A stretch of 64,000 nucleotides of DNA from UBA4408 sp002389785 (lineage in GTDB: Bacteria; Bacteroidota; Bacteroidia; UBA4408), in the NCBI GenBank assembly GCA_035438985.1, contig DAORJK010000001.1:186001-250000 (forward strand), given 5' to 3'. A model generated the notes under the pieces. It saw only the letters and a program-made list of their open reading frames with translations, searched no databases and was not told the DNA's origin. Position 1 is the stretch's first letter. Each line of letters opens with the position of its first letter. Below, one piece after another: positions 63,701-64,000 of this stretch. The position numbers and the translations under genes were made by a program.

Positions 63701-64000
63701 TGAGAACTGGTTACCTCAATACCTCCATGGTAGGAACTTTGAGGTCCTCGGGTAGTGATATTAATAACTCCTGATGTTGCGTCACCATATTGAGCAGGCA
63801 AACCACTCACCAAAACCGATATTTGTTCTACCTCGTTCGTTGGTAAATTGGATGAACCAATAACACGCTGACCATCAATAAAAATTTTAGTTGAACTTTC
63901 AGTAGGTGTTCCATTTGCACCTCCGCGGGTATCTGTATTGTTTTTATCCACATTCGAACGACCACCTCGCACACTTACGGCACGTCCTTCATCTGCTTGA
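60730..64000 (-). CDS. TonB-dependent receptor, partial (N terminus outside window)
   Basis: The reading frame is open to the right edge; residues just before the annotated GTG read ADEGRAVSV, in frame, so the gene continues beyond 64000. Plug-domain features: SVRGGRSNVDK, IFIDGQRV, LPTNEVEQISVLVSGLPAQYGDATSGVINITTRGP. A long barrel follows with repeated aromatic strands and the C-terminal IRIGFELTF. It takes up a large ligand across the outer membrane. The following genes are the 1338-residue protein and the PorV-family gene. Confidence 0.95.
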   Translation of the reverse strand, partial: QADEGRAVSVRGGRSNVDKNNTDTRGGANGTPTESSTKIFIDGQRVIGSSNLPTNEVEQISVLVSGLPAQYGDATSGVINITTRGPQSSYHGGIEVTSSQLTDAYGYNNAEFNFSGPILSKYDSITKAKTAKLGFSIGGQVNTEKDANPSAIGSWKVKDEVLRDLEENPLRESPTSSTATIQNADYLTINDLEKTKARQNVRQNQGVINGKILYKPTKNFNFVVGGTYDYRKTHDYNFANSLMNSDKNATTTTTTWRVYGRITQKFGNNDKENKDDKSASIIKNAYYTLQAGYTRYGRLGEDADHKDNFFNYGHVGRFVTDVVPTFDFISQEHTGYNYLVSEFDGSNSSNPVAANYTEQYRSLKGLDADNRKSLATIQNGGGVLNGIFTPDVYSLWRSPGYQIAGRYSKTDNRQFQIKADFSADIKNHSVQLGFEYEQRNESFWQFLPTDIWTLMYNLANQHISQLDTSITLANGLHPNLYVEEQQTNFDRKFREKIGLNRTSLDWIDINSYNPDMYSIDLFSADELLNDGNNKISYYGFDYKGNKLKKKTSLKDFFSKFDDTNGNGVKDGDENYNRDINAYTPIYMAGYIQDHFDFRDLKFNVGLRVDRFDANQQVLEDPYVFFETYKAGDVKEIKGKSVNHPDNIGDDYVVYVDNIKSPTRIVGYRNGDDWYNSDGSEQADPTVFEVAGGGIVQPYLVNPEQSDPNAIKSDKFDPSKSFVDFEPQVTLMPRIAFSFPISDVANFFAHYDVLSQRPPQRFRMDPLDYFFIETTNQFAISNPNLKPEKTTDYELGYSQVLSKSSAITLSGFYREMKNMIQQIRVNKAYPRTYMTFGNVDFGTVKGLSITYDLRRINNVQLTASYTLQFADGTGSSATGANNLASAGVPNLRTTIPLDFDQRHVIVTNFDYRYSSGTAYNGPRWFGKEVFANTGANLTFRAGSGVPYSQQSNITQGDADLGNVSMGVSQTGFLKGSINGARYPWQYRMDLRVDRNFDIKFGKGEDENRKTSRLNVYVQVLNLLNTKNILRVYKATGNPDDDGYLNSAISQVSVAARTNEESYRDLYSLKVNDPANYSLPRRIRIGFELTF

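Overview
The window is an AT-rich, densely coded chromosomal segment that looks like a member of the Bacteroidota. The lineage call rests on a T9SS type A sorting domain, a TonB-dependent receptor followed by a PorV/PorQ-family gene, GWxTD, DUF3078, DUF4286 and DUF2007-type proteins, a GreA-HIT gene pair, and promoter-like TAnnTTTG boxes instead of the E. coli -10. There is no rRNA, CRISPR array, prophage or intact insertion sequence. Most of it is conserved housekeeping sequence from a free-living or host-associated heterotroph. The exact order or genus cannot be fixed from the sequence alone.

Layout. 1-7.2 kb (minus): a deoxynucleoside-catabolism-like run (deoC, a degenerate RAYT-like protein, two aldehyde dehydrogenases, the last cut by the window edge), then an MsbA-like ABC exporter and purB. 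7.2-9.3 kb (plus): DUF4286, rsmA and a 2-hydroxyacid dehydrogenase, tightly packed. 9.3-21.3 kb (minus): class V aminotransferase, GNAT, a delta-60/T9SS secreted protein, the operon rmuC-GWxTD lipoprotein-rlmB-lysC, a large secreted unknown and a BamA/TamA-like outer-membrane protein. 21.3-26.7 kb: an alpha-glucan island (GH31, divergent glycogen-synthase-like GT and GH57 with a lysine-rich tail). 26.7-34.6 kb: mpl, an MBL hydrolase, a small conserved protein, rocD, rlmD, three tRNAs (Leu-CAG, Leu-GAG, Lys-UUU), aroK, a PRTase, an NlpC/P60 peptidase and a small Cys-containing secreted protein. 34.6-43.7 kb: psd, gdhA, cdsA, DUF2007, LUD, ftsH and rsfS, then birA, an SRPBCC protein, pyrE and a Nudix hydrolase. 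43.8-50.4 kb: a fatty-acid beta-oxidation set (acyl-CoA dehydrogenase, thiolase, fused 3-hydroxyacyl-CoA dehydrogenase/enoyl-CoA hydratase) interrupted by about 1.2 kb holding a lipoprotein gene, a four-helix-bundle (S23-like) gene and 14-bp repeats. 50.7-64 kb: mscL, DUF3078, an OmpA protein with thrombospondin-3 repeats, TerC, HIT, greA, and an export-linked run of TonB-dependent receptor, 1338-residue secreted protein and PorV/PorQ-family protein.

The observations most worth a second look are: (1) the 45.98-46.79 kb cassette-like segment, where CTTTGTACT-core repeats with a 14-bp period lie in opposite orientations on either side of the four-helix-bundle gene; (2) the ftsH start, where an ATGA overlap with rsfS is out of frame with ftsH unless one base is regained at an A AAA AAG heptamer; (3) a histone-H1-like lysine-rich tail on the GH57 enzyme; (4) a RAYT-family protein whose HUH motif is lost, carried inside the deoC-aldehyde dehydrogenase run; and (5) a second aldehyde dehydrogenase with a degraded cofactor site beside an intact one.
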